A stretch of DNA of 64,000 nucleotides, taken from NCBI GenBank assembly GCA_022539475.1, contig VCMS01000240.1, positions 21,240-85,239 on the forward strand, given 5' to 3'. Below the pieces are notes generated by a model. That model saw only the letters and a list, made by a program, of their open reading frames with translations. It searched no databases and was not told where the DNA came from. The first letter of the stretch is position 1. Each line of letters starts with the position of its first letter. Made by a program: the position numbers and the translations under genes. Source of the DNA: Gracilaria domingensis (lineage: Eukaryota; Rhodophyta; Florideophyceae; Gracilariales; Gracilariaceae). Positions 1 to 9,929 of this stretch are shown here, piece by piece.

Positions 1-134
1 AGCAACGCCACGTGCGCTCCACCCGCACAGCGCGGCTGTGGACTCGGCAACAATCGATCAAACAGCGCCCATTCGCATCGGCGGTCTCGCTCGCCACACG
101 CTCGCGAGCTGCTCATCGCTGCCAGCCGAACACC

Positions 135-568
135 ATGGGCACCGCCGCCTCCATGCAGGCCGCGCACGCCGGCGCGTGGGAGCCCAACATTTCGCACATG
201 CAGATAGTCACCGGCCTGTACCGCGCCGCGCTGCGCACGTCGCGCGACTGGACCATTGACTACGGCATGTGGGTCAAGGAGTGCGAGCAGATTCAGCAGC
301 GCTTTCGAGCCAACGCTTGCGGAGAATGGTATGGAGGAGCTGTTTAGTATGAGACATCCGGATCCTTACATTCCGATCTATAAGCCGGGATCTTCTAGCA
401 ACCAACAAAATGTGCCGCCGCCTCCGGAGGTATGTTTTGCCCTTTGAAAGCGCGTCGCTGCCGTCCTCATTGCGTGCTTTTGCTAGCTCGCTGGCGTTCG
501 ATTCTGTGTCACTGTTTTGTCAGCTTACCCACCAGTCCATGCCCTCATTACATGAAGCAATTCAGTAG
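135..568 (+). pseudogene. NDUFB9/B22-like complex I LYR subunit, two exons, one frameshift
   Basis: Encodes a small LYR-family protein resembling the NDUFB9 (B22) accessory subunit of mitochondrial complex I. The ATG at 135 has a good context (CACCATGG). An LYR tripeptide follows in 'TGLYRAALR', and further on there is the family signature 'RHPDPYI' and a proline-rich segment, in the order seen in plant B22 subunits. The signature lies in a different frame from the LYR helix, so a frameshift falls near 310-325, in the normally variable linker. Exon 1 ends at 429 on a strong donor (GAG|GTATGT). The likely exon 2 (524-568, after TTTTGTCAG) adds 14 residues and a TAG stop, giving about 125 residues, close to the plant length. 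It may be a pseudogene or a gene with one assembly indel. Homology is from motif recognition. Confidence 0.6.
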
Positions 569-719
569 TTCAGTACCAAAGATTCAACGGTAGAACAAAA
601 CCACAGTGCTTCATCAACGTTTTTGTCACCTTTTACATATCATCTTTGAGCACACCATCCACTGCAGTTTCCTCCCTGCGAGTCCCCAAGGAGCCCTCGA
701 AAAAAGACGACAACCACAA

Positions 720-2183
720 TCAATGGTGCCAAACCTTCACCAGCTTATCCTTGCCCGCAGAAACAGCTCTCCTCCCATCCGTACCCCAATCCACCGTGAA
801 CACCTCATCACTATGTCCAGGCAGATCCATCTTCAATTTCTTCGTCCCCACATCCCAAACCTTGCACGTACTATCCTTCGAACCGCTCATCAACAAGCGT
901 CCATCCGCCGACCAAACCAATCGATAAACGGCCGCAACATGTCCGCGGAACGTGAAACAAAACTTGCCAGTCTTGCCATCCCAAAGTCTTACACTCTTGT
1001 CAAAACTGTCTTACGCGATATACCGCCACTCCGGACTGAACGCCACGCAGCTAACCAGCTGCTGATGGACGGTCATGCCCGAAGTGGGCTGTATGCCCTT
1101 GGTGCGTTTCCAAACTTCTTCCCATAGCATCAAAGTGAAATCATCAGACCCACTCACCTTAAGTTCCTTCCCGCCCGTACTTTGCCGTTTCAAATTTTCA
1201 TAGCGCTCCAACGCCTCTTCTCGCGACAAGTTGACCGGCGTGTATCCGTTCGGCTCGTCCAGAGATGCAAACGCACCGCATTTGAGCACGTAGTCGGTAG
1301 AAAGCGTGATGGAATTCACCCAGTAAGCATGTGCATTTATAGTAGACACAGGTAAGCCAGTATTAGCATTCCAGATCTTTATACTAAGATCCTGAGAAGC
1401 AGAATAGATAAAACCGTCTCCACTCCACACGGCAGTCGTGACGGCAGCAGTTTGTCCCGCGAGCATCTTGACCGCGCTCATGCTAGCCACGTTCCCAATC
1501 TTCAACGTAGCATACTTCAAAGCGGACACCACCAAACAACATCGTTCATCCAAATGATACGGCTTCCAACACAAATCCGTCCGCCATTTGCGATGGGAAG
1601 CCAAGCTCTTACCAGGTCCTTTCTCAACGTCCTAGATCTACACCCGACTTTCTTTCGAAGCAGAAGCCAATCGACTCCCCTCTGGAGAAAAAGCCAACTC
1701 CAGCACTCAATCGCGATGACCGACCAAGGAAAGCTTCGGCAACTGCGCCTCCGCACTCCACAATCTGACGGTAGTATCGCCAGAACCCGTCGCTATCAAG
1801 CGAAAATCCGGCGAGAAAAACGCCACGAGAACCGCCTCTTTGTGTCCGGGTAAGCTTGCACTACATCTCGAAACAAGCCGCACGCGAAACAACGACAGCG
1901 GCACAAATTCCAGCTTCACCACTCTCTCTCTCACATGCGAAGCAGCCTTCAAAGTGGCTTCCGAGCTTTCGGTCACCGGCTCTCGCGACGAGCGCAGAAA
2001 GAATGCATACGGCAACTGCGTGTCACTGTTCAGAAGGTGGTTGAGCAATTCCGCGAGTTGCTTAGGCGTGGAACCCAGCGGTATGTTGAACACTGCGCCT
2101 ACCGAGTCGCCCTCCTGCGAGAAAAGCTGCTCGAGAGCGCTTGAAGGCGCGCGCGGCGCGACGTCGGCGCCATCCGACTGCAT
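720..2183 (-). pseudogene. NLE1: Notchless homolog (NLE1/Rsa4) WD40 protein, full length with four premature stops
   Basis: Notchless/Rsa4 is a WD40 ribosome-assembly factor that works with the AAA-ATPase Midasin on pre-60S particles. The ATG at 2183 opens an N-terminal NLE domain ('FNIPLGSTPKQLAELL', 'LPYAFF'), followed by successive WD repeats ('GSGDTTVRLW', 'YSASQDLSIKIW', 'SGSDDFTLMLW', 'GSKDSTCKVWD', 'GKDKLVKVW'), ending at 720. The span is 488 codons, the normal family length, all in one frame. It is interrupted by TGA (1707-1709), TAG (1638-1640), TAG (1632-1634) and TAA (1011-1013). Two of these replace tryptophans expected from the WD-repeat pattern. No indel is needed anywhere. The gene is essential in known eukaryotes, so a functional copy should exist elsewhere. 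It is divergent from the phytol-kinase-like relic. Confidence 0.88.
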
Positions 2184-2493
2184 CGCGCGCCACTCAACTA
2201 GGCGAAACAGACGGCGCAGCAGAGGGCGCGGTATGAAAGACTCTCAACGACGAGGCCACCGTGCACATGGCACGCGACGCCTGTATTCGCGCATGCATAC
2301 AGAGCGGTAGCGGCTCCAGTCTGTGGCCCACTTGCCGCGGAGGCGTTTCGCGACGCCTCCTCCAGCTGACTATTGGCAATGATCGCAGCTGCCGATTCAG
2401 ATGCTGCCCTGCCCAGTCCGCCAACATCTGCCGACGCCGCGCCGCTGACGCGCGCCGCGTCGCACTCTCACGGTGTGCGCGCGGCCGTCCGTC
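2184..2493. promoter_or_regulatory. Divergent GC-rich intergenic region between the NLE1 and phytol-kinase-like relics
   Basis: About 310 bases separate the start codons of two head-to-head relics. The stretch is GC-rich and would have held both 5' ends. I see no TATA box or other recognisable element. Confidence 0.3.
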
Positions 2494-3070
2494 ATGAAGG
2501 CGACGTGCTTTCTCCCGCCGCTTCCGTCGCTTCTGACCGGCCGTTCCCACGCCGCCACGCACGCTCTCCGTCGCATCGCGCTCATTCCCCGCCGCCCCGC
2601 ACGCCGTGCCTGCCTGCAGCGCAGCGCGACGCGTGCGCTCATGCTGCAGCCGCTCGCCGACGCGTCGCGCAACGCGCAGCTCACGCTGGCGATCGTCGGC
2701 GCCGTCACGCTGTGGCTGGGCGTCTGGCAACGGGTACCAGCGCTTGGGCTGGTTTCCTTGCGCACGACGAGGAAGATCATCTACATCAGTTGCGGGCCGG
2801 CTTTCCTTGCGTTGTGGCCGCTGTATAGCGCGACCACCCACGCGCGTCTGTGTGCGTGCCACTGCTGTTCTCCGCTGTGCTTGTAGTGTCATGCTTGTCG
2901 TTGGCCACCTCCGCGCGAAACGCGTTGGGGGCGCGCGTTGTCGACATAGGGAAGCACGCATGAGACTCTACACGAACCGCTGATCTACAGTGTGACGCTG
3001 TTGCTACCCACGCTCTTTCTGTTCCGCAGGACGGCCGCAGCGGTTGGCTTCACGCAGCAAATGTACCTTG
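2494..3070 (+). pseudogene. Phytol/farnesol-kinase-like (VTE5 type) membrane protein, truncated and frameshifted
   Basis: From an ATG at 2494 a basic, arginine-rich leader of about 60 residues, plausible as an organelle transit peptide, is followed by a hydrophobic segment and then 'RKIIYISCGPAFLALWPLYS'. This matches the conserved first motif of phytol/farnesol kinases, which phosphorylate isoprenoid alcohols at plastid or ER membranes. Homology continues after two frame changes: a hydrophobic helix near 2845-2900 in a second frame, then 'HEPLIYSVTLLLPTLFLFR' near 2965-3030 in a third, equivalent to the family's 'GPLxY' membrane segment. The later GDG-containing part is missing, so the gene is truncated as well as frameshifted. 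Dolichol or diacylglycerol kinases are distant alternatives. Confidence 0.55.
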
Positions 3071-4436
3071 CCTCAATGGAAGGAGCCTTACTAAGCGGAA
3101 AGCTAGCAGCAACTGAGATAGTTTCAAATATAGACGTGCTGCTTGAAAGAAGGAAGTCAAAGTCCTTGGGAGCACCCTCAGTCAGTGCCGCTCTTTAAGG
3201 TGTTCGTTAAACCAATTTTTGTAAGCATAAAAAAGCTTTACTCTTTGCGGGCCCTTTGCCCGTTGACTAGCGTTAGCTTACGAAACACTCTACGAAAGAT
3301 GGAACAACCTCTGTCCTTCACGAACAGCGTAAAGCACCTGCTTCTTCGCAATCTCTGAAGAACTATACTCCGGGAGTTTGAAATAATTCGTGCAAGTCAT
3401 CACGGTTGGCAAACACTGGTCCAGAGAGTGCCCGCTTTCCGGAGTACGTCGCACAATTGTTAGACGGGGATGCAATTTGCTCAGCGTCCCGGGCGGAAGA
3501 GCTGGAGAGCCAGGAGTAAATTGAATGAAACGCTGTTGATCTTCTTCATCCAATTCTGTAGGAAGTTGTAGGAAGGACTTCACCGCTGCGCTCTCGTGGC
3601 TGAATCCATGATCGCATCGCGTAGAGTGAACCGTAAAGTCTATAGTCCACTTCTAATATGACGGACCGCAGAACAACAACTCAAGTTCAGCGCTTCGGAA
3701 CACTAAAAGACCCGTGATATCAATTAGTTCACCCAAGCCTCTCAAAAGCGCTTCATCTTGCTGATACACACCTCCAAAAAGCACATGGTATGTCACTCTT
3801 CTCACGAACTCTTCAGCATTCTGCTCATTCACTTCAATATTGCTTTCGCCTTTCCTAAGTTCTATCGAATCATCAACGGGCAAAACAAATGTTAGACAAA
3901 GGGCTGGTATCGAATCGCCTTCATTGTCATCCACCATTCTTATAATTGATTGCAGCGAAACAGCGAGTTGATGATCAACATTTTCCAACAGTTGCATAGC
4001 CGATTTTCCACTAGTGTATCTCTGTCACACCTTCTTTCGATCTACAAGATCCAACTTTGCCAAGCTGTCGCGTTTGTTGCAGCTGAATCCACTTTCTAGG
4101 ATGGATGACGAGCCTGATGAATCTGAACTTAAAGGCCAACAGCTGTCGAATATTACTCGACAGTATGCCAGGAGAAGTTCCGAGGAGGTGTTCGGAAACC
4201 TCAAATCCAGCAAGCGACCGTCAATAACAGCCTTACCCAGAAGACGACCAATGAATTTGAACGAAGAGCAAGTCTTGGAAGCCGCAGATTTCTGGGCTTC
4301 GCGAATCGTTACTGGTAGACATGAAAGGAATAGTCCTGTGCCAGTAGGCACCACGTAGCTTGGAGGCTCCTTCTGAACTGCCACTGTCGGTTTCGTTTTA
4401 GATTGACTTCGACTTCTTCGTCGTGTAGAGGACTGA

Positions 4437-4479
4437 CGAACTGGGACGTGAACATTACTAATGTTTACGTCCCAGTTCG
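4437..4479. repeat. Near-perfect palindrome, 21-bp arms, 1-nt loop
   Basis: The arms at 4437-4457 and 4459-4479 are reverse complements with one mismatch, which is a transition. It lies inside the HECT relic, in the variable segment between two conserved HECT blocks. It is probably an inserted or expanded palindrome and has no known function. Confidence 0.85.
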
Positions 4480-6809
4480 AGATATTAGCTCGAATCTGAT
4501 GAATGAAGTGTGTTGCCGCTTCCGATTCCGCCTTTGTCTCGATTGCCTGCGAACCTGCTACTTCTCCAAAGCTTCAGATCTACCATCTGAATTTCTCTCG
4601 AAGTAAGAGTGTAAAACTCAAGATTACTTCCCAATCCTGTACTAGTGTCGTTGAAGTATTCGACCTCCAGCAATGTACCATGAGAGCAATACATGTTCAT
4701 CACTTTGATCGCAGATTCGAGGATTCGGTCGCGGTGGATTCAAACCTTTTGGCGTTGAATACGCCCTATCCTTGTTTCGCTTTCACGATGGTGTCGAGAA
4801 GATCTGTGGGTCACAACCCCTAACATTTCGTTGCTCGTCTGCAACAAATGAAGCGCTCGCGAAACGCCGAGAGACGTTGACTGAAACAGCGTTCTTATGA
4901 TATCAAACGGGATTAGAATTGACGATTCCCTCGCTATTATGAAGCACCACACAGGCACAATCCCTTCACACAACGCAATAGGATCAGACAACTGTCTAGT
5001 AACCTTAGCAGTCAATTTGTGGCTCACAAAATGTACTTTAGGGTCTTTCAACAGAAAAAAAATCAGCGACAAAGTCACCAGAAGCAACAGTGCTCGCGCT
5101 CACAGAAGTTGAACTAGAACTTAGTTTCTCCGATATCCAGTACAGATGCTTCAAGAGCGCAATAACCGATGTTATAGATGGCACTAAACCAGTCGCCGAT
5201 AGCTGGTGAGGTGAAAGGATAAGTTTGTCTGACAGCATTATTCTGCCAGTACTTCTTCTGAAGCTTTAGCATCATATCGACGAGCCCTTTGTTGTCCAGC
5301 AGCTCTGCTACGCTCTCTGTGTTCCTGCAGTCTTTGGGATCTGCGCACAGGGCCCGAACTGCTCCCTTCTCCAGTTGCAGCATCAGAGTGGTTAACTTCT
5401 ATATTCGAGTTGGCGGGGCTTCTCGAGTTGTCTTGTCCCCTGGAATAAACCAATGTGTGAGCATCAGTCCAAAACCCGGGGCCCAGGCCTTGTTGGCCTG
5501 CTTATGATTGAACAACCGCACTTATATCGAACTCTCATGAGAAATAGGCTTCCCATTGAGAGCAAACAAGAGCTCTTGGGTGGGGATGGAACGCAGATTA
5601 CTAACTCTTCTGGCACCCCTACCGGTTTAATCACCGGTGCTGTGCGAGTGAGGGATGTTTTCAGCCAAGGCTGCAGCGTATGACCTAAAGTTACAACCAC
5701 TTCTCAACGGATCACTGCCTGAACGCGACGCAGAGGCTTGACGAATGCTGTGATCTCGTGAGGAGCTTGCTAGACCCGCTCCGCCTCGTGTTGGCGCCTG
5801 ACCGGACAAGGTCAATCTCCGGGCATTTGAGTCTGCCGAGGAAATGTAAAAGCTCATCAGAGTCTCAAAGAGTTCTGTTCCGAAAAGCTGCAACGGGGCA
5901 GGGTTCCGTTCAAGTCATTCTCATCGCTTTGCATCGATTGCAGCAAAATTGGCACACGGGCCAACTGATCGCCGTCTTCTTGATCTCGGTGACGAACCAT
6001 GGTGGTGCTCATGCTCACTGGTATCCGGAAGGAGACTGTCGGCAAGATTAAGACAATCTACAGAATGCATAGTTGAGCCTGAGCTAAGTTTGCTCTTCAG
6101 TTTCATGATGAGGGTGTCGATATCGAGGATTTGAAGTCCAAGCTTGGCATTTCCGCGCGCCAAGATAGCAAGCATGCGAAGCGCAGCGCAGACGAGTACG
6201 ATTGTGGCGAGAGTGCAGGAGGGGATGGAGGTACGATTAGACTAAGCACCTTCTCGATGAGCGCAAGGTCATCTCCACACAGGGCCTCGACCTTCTCAGG
6301 CGAAGATCTATACTCTTCTGCAAGCTTAGTGAAACCTGCTACAGAAGATTCTCTGATGCGTTGATCTTCAGAGTTTAGCAATCGCATCATAGTGAGCAGC
6401 ACACGACTTATAATTTCCATTGCATCGTCACGGGGTTGACTGCACAGGTTTCATCCGGTTGCAGCGGCCATTCTCCGTGCGCCTATCGAAAGAAGTCAAT
6501 AAACGAAAGCACCGCTTCAAAGCCATTCGCCGAAACTATTTGATGCGTCTAATCAACACTCAATTTGTGCAAGACAGACAAGGACTGCTCTGTAAGGTAG
6601 ATGTACTCAATGGACAAAATATTCTGGCAGAGCCGTCCAGCGGCACCATTGAGCGCAATTTCAGAAGAAAAAGACGGTAACGCTTCCATCATGGTATGAT
6701 GATCGTATGCGTGAGCGCGCGTGCGGCGTAAATCTTGACCTCCACATTGGCACCCGTGCGAAGCAAGTTAACAAGCGGCGTAACAGACGCGGCTGTTCTC
6801 GGGGGTCGC

Positions 6810-6842
6810 GGGGGGGGGGGGGCGGGGGGTGGAGGGGGAGTG
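6810..6842 (+). repeat. G-run / potential G-quadruplex
   Basis: Thirteen consecutive G, then further runs of six and five G, on the plus strand. It codes the proline-rich N terminus of the HECT relic on the minus strand. Homopolymer length here may be unreliable. Confidence 0.8.
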
Positions 6843-7014
6843 GTGTGCGGAACGAATGGGACGGGAAGCTGTGCGAAGAAGTCGGTGGCGGACGGGGTTT
6901 GTGGCGGCGGCGGCACGGCGGGAACTCAAACGCGTGGAAGGCGGTTCGCTGGCGACGGGTTGTTGCAGATGCGCGTCGTCACACATGTCATAATGTCATT
7001 CTGTCGTACTGGCA

Positions 7015-7075
7015 GCGGGCGAGGGCATGTTGTGTTAGGGTCGCTACCCTCACACAACTTGACCACCTTGCCCGC
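7015..7075. repeat. GC-rich hairpin module 1 with TTAGGGT top
   Basis: Outer arms begin GCGGGC (7015-7020) and end GCCCGC (7070-7075). The inner stem is TTGTGTTAGGGT against ACCCTCACACAA with one mismatch and a CGCT loop. It is the first of three similar modules. Confidence 0.7.
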
Positions 7076-7157
7076 GTGCAGTTTACCTTTTGGCTGGCGT
7101 TGCGTGCAGTGTGTGTTTTGGGAGGTCTGTGGACGCTCCCAGAATGTGGCGAAAACG

Positions 7158-7231
7158 TGCCCGCGGGCGGGGAGGGTCGGTCTTGTTAGGGTAGGTACCC
7201 TAACACGACCGGACCCCCCCGCCCGCGGGCA
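7158..7231. repeat. GC-rich hairpin module 2 with TTAGGGTA/TACCCTAA top
   Basis: The arms start and end with GCCCGCGGGC (7159-7168 and 7221-7230) and meet at GTTAGGGTA.GTACCCTAAC. It is an almost complete 35-bp stem with small mismatches. Confidence 0.8.
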
Positions 7232-7263
7232 TAAAAAAGCACATGTTTTAAAAAACCGGCCGA

Positions 7264-7348
7264 AACGTGCCCCCGGACGGGGGGGGTCCGTTTGTCTTAG
7301 GGTAGCCCCCCGAACAAAACCGACCCACCCCACGCCCGCGGGCACGTT
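7264..7348. repeat. GC-rich hairpin module 3, same family
   Basis: The arms begin AACGTGCC (7264) and end GGCACGTT (7348), with G-run against C-run inner stems and a TTAGGGTA near the top. It is an imperfect copy of module 2, directly adjacent to the 211-bp repeat. Confidence 0.7.
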
Positions 7349-7351
7349 CTG

Positions 7352-7562
7352 TGTTACGCGCCGAAGACTTTTTGCGAGACGAGCGCAGGGAACGCGCGCC
7401 ACGTTTGTGACGGCGTTGTGGGGGCGCACAGTCGCGCCGCCCGTTGCGGCGCTTGGCACCAAATAAAATGCACGACTGTTGCGGAGAGTGCCTGACTCGC
7501 CGCCGGTCAACGCATGCACCTTATCGATCCGCCCCACTTGCCCCACGCCGCCGCTTCCATCA
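7352..7562 (+). repeat. 211-bp direct repeat, left copy
   Basis: Begins TGTTACGCGCC and ends CTTCCATCA. It matches 13,555-13,765 over the same 211 bases with roughly 17 differences by eye (about 92% identical). The TG..CA ends suggest a short LTR, but the copia coding region starts 1.4 kb further in and I see no primer-binding site next to it. It could equally be a dispersed repeat that happens to flank the element. Confidence 0.75.
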
Positions 7563-8930
7563 TGGTAGCATTCGCTGATAATCGCGATCCCGCCGCCTAC
7601 TACTGCTCTGCACGCCGCAGCCGCTGCCGGGCACCGCAACCGCAATCCTCCTTCTCTTCCCGCCTTCCTTCTTGCGCTGTGCGCCGCCAGCAATCGCGTA
7701 CATCCACTGCGCGCGCTACCGCTCGCGCAACTTTCCGCCATACACAACATCTCTCGACTTGCACGCTACTTCTACAGTTACGTCACCGCGCCAATCTTCG
7801 GCCCCGCCCGCCTTCCTATTGGTCGGATGGGTATGGGACCGAGACTGAGCTACGCTATCGCGCTGCGCCTACGACCGGTCCGCTGACATATCGGTTAGTT
7901 GTGGCTGAGAGGGGCGACGGCTGCTTCCTCTACTTGTGCGTGCGCGGACGCCTCCCAGCAGCGGCGGGCGGACTTGGGTTCAGCCCTTGCTCCAGCCCGC
8001 CCACACACATACTTCAAGTGTGTCTGGGCACCGGCGCCGCGCTTAGGGAACAGCGGAACATGGACATCTATCTTGGTTCACTGCTGTGTTTATCGTACTA
8101 TGGATCATCGACTATTCCCGTTTGTACTATCATTTGGCAAGCTCTGCGTGACGTCTAACTTTCTTATTGCGTCATCGCTTATGAGCGGCATCTTACATGA
8201 GACCTGTCAAGGTTTTCTAAGCGACTCATCTTTTTGGTTTCGCGTACATACAGTGATTTTCTATGAAGGTGGGCACATCAATTCACTTCGAGTAGTGACA
8301 ACTTCCTACCAATCTTGCAACATTTCTCCGTTCTTGGGCCACCACACACGCAACTCTTGGCTCTTCGTTTTAACTTCTCGCACCGGTTTCGGTCTCGTTC
8401 TCTCGATTATTTTTTTACGAGGCGGTCTTCTCGCTTGATGCTTATCGCTTCGTCTTGGCACTACGCTCGGAGCCCCGACGCATTCGCGCTTCGTTAGCGC
8501 TCTTCGCTAGCGCTCGTCGACAGTTCTCTTAACCTCTTGTTTCTTGGCGCTTGGTGTTGGCTTATACAAATCTATCGTAACTCCCCTTATCTAGGAGTGA
8601 AGTACCCTCCGCTTGGCGGTTGTGGGAAGATCCTTCGAAGGTCGATCGGTGTGGTGCGGGGTTAGCTGCTTTATTGCGGGGACCTGTACTAAATCGTTCG
8701 CCTAGCTCCCTGGGTTGGGCTAGGATCACCTTAAGTACCTAACTCCCTCTGCCAGTAGGGGACTGGTTTGAAGTTTGCATCTACGAAGGATCCCTCTACC
8801 CGTAGGGGACGGGCAAAGACTACGAAGTTTGCGGGTTCTTTTCCTGTTAAAGCAGGTTGATCTCGCGGATTCCTTTCCTGCTTAAGAAGGTTGATATTTA
8901 TTCTCCATCCCGCTTTCCCGTTTCACCACC
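7563..8930 (+). other. Non-coding stretch upstream of the copia gag
   Basis: No conserved protein motif is visible. The part from 8540 to 8930 has short internal repeats: two blocks around 'cctctacccgtagggg/ctctgccagtagggg', and two blocks in which 'tttcctg' and 'aggttgat' recur at about 8840-8900. It probably includes the untranslated leader of the copia element and possibly a 5' LTR that I could not pair with a 3' copy. Confidence 0.4.
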
Positions 8931-9803
8931 ATGTCGGGCACACAAAATGGGCTCCTTGGTAAGCTTCCAAAGCTCAAGGTGCCGAATGATTACATATCGT
9001 GGCGACGTCGCCTTCTCGCCTACCTTCGTCGCGACGACGCCTTTCTCACTGGTTTGGATCCCCGTCCCGAGGGGTTCAATCCTTCTAATCGCACCATGAG
9101 ATCTTGGTTCGAAAAGTCGGTTAAGGCTAAGAGCACTATCACCCTGTGTCTTGGTGACTCGGCTCTTGCTCTCGTCCGGACCTTTGTTGATGACGATGAG
9201 CGGACCGCCAAGGATCTCTGAGATGAACTGCAGCGCGTCTACACTACCTCAAATGCTCAAGCCGTCCAAAATATCCGCCACCGACTAGACACTCTGGTCT
9301 ACAAGGACAACGAAGACTAGAACCAGCACGTGTCTAAATTCTTGGCCATTGTTGGTGAACTGGCCACCTTTGACGAAGAACTATCGGAGAAAGAAAAGGT
9401 GTCCAAGTTAATACGAAGTCTCCCGAACTCCTTCGCACCTCTGGCTATGATGTCCAACTTCACGGACACCGGCTTCGACTCCATCATCAACGCCGTCGAA
9501 GCTGAAGTGGCACGCCGGAAGAACCCGAATAATCCTCAAAGAACTACTGCTCCTTCCGCTCCGTCCACATCCTGGAAGCCGCAGGCCAACACAGCTCTGC
9601 GAAACGGACGGAAGCGACACAAACGGCGTGGCAAATCTTCCATCACAAAGGATCGCGACGACAATAACTGCTACTACTGCGGTCGTCGCGGTCACTATGC
9701 CCGGGACTGCTACAAACGGAAACGCGAGGAATCTAGTAACAGCAGCTCGCGAAACCAGCCTTCCACCCAACAGCAACAACGCACCCGCTCCAGCAATGGG
9801 TAG
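8931..9803 (+). pseudogene. copia gag with CCHC zinc knuckle
   Basis: Gag-type N terminus ('LPKLKVPNDYISWRRRLLAYL'-like UBN2 domain, 8,931 on) followed by a CX2CX4HX4C knuckle 'CYYCGRRGHYARDC' at about 9,669-9,710 and a basic Ser/Gln-rich tail. A TGA at 9219 and a TAG at about 9318 interrupt the frame. The first sits where a tryptophan is common ('L-W-DEL'). Gag packages element RNA into virus-like particles. Confidence 0.85.
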
Positions 9804-9929
9804 AATGGTGGTTACAACCGCTTCTCTCACAACCATCAAGGAGGGCAGCAGTCCAACTGGAACTAGAACTCACGCCTCGCACCAAGGGGGGATGGAGATG
9901 GTAGTCGTCCCTCTAACACTCGATCTTAT

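Larger units (their letters stand above)
3290..6990 (-). pseudogene. HECT E3 ubiquitin ligase of the UPL3/UPL4/TRIP12 type, decayed
   Basis: This is a ubiquitin ligase relic. Reading down the minus strand there are ARM-like repeats ('VEVKIYAARALTH', then 'LSIEYIYLTEQSLSVL' in a shifted frame), a middle helical region, the pre-HECT block 'LTAKVTRQLSDPIALCEG', the HECT N-lobe ('TGLGSNLEFYTLTSRE', 'GRLLGKAVIDGRLLDLRF') and the C-lobe with the catalytic cysteine in 'LPTVMTCTNYFKLPEYSS'. It ends 'FHLS' at 3290, as the family does. Nonsense codons include TGA (4740-4742), TGA (4025-4027) and TAG (3653-3655). From 4384 down to 3290 the frame is continuous apart from these stops. Other changes of frame occur near 6690 and in 5100-6000. 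The span allows about 1,200 residues, shorter than typical UPL3. The N terminus has a proline run coded by a long C homopolymer. Confidence 0.85.

Noticed and set aside
6735-7750. Overlapping ORFs of 243 and 274 codons on opposite strands
   Set aside because: They follow the GC-rich hairpin modules and 211-bp repeat and have no conserved motif.
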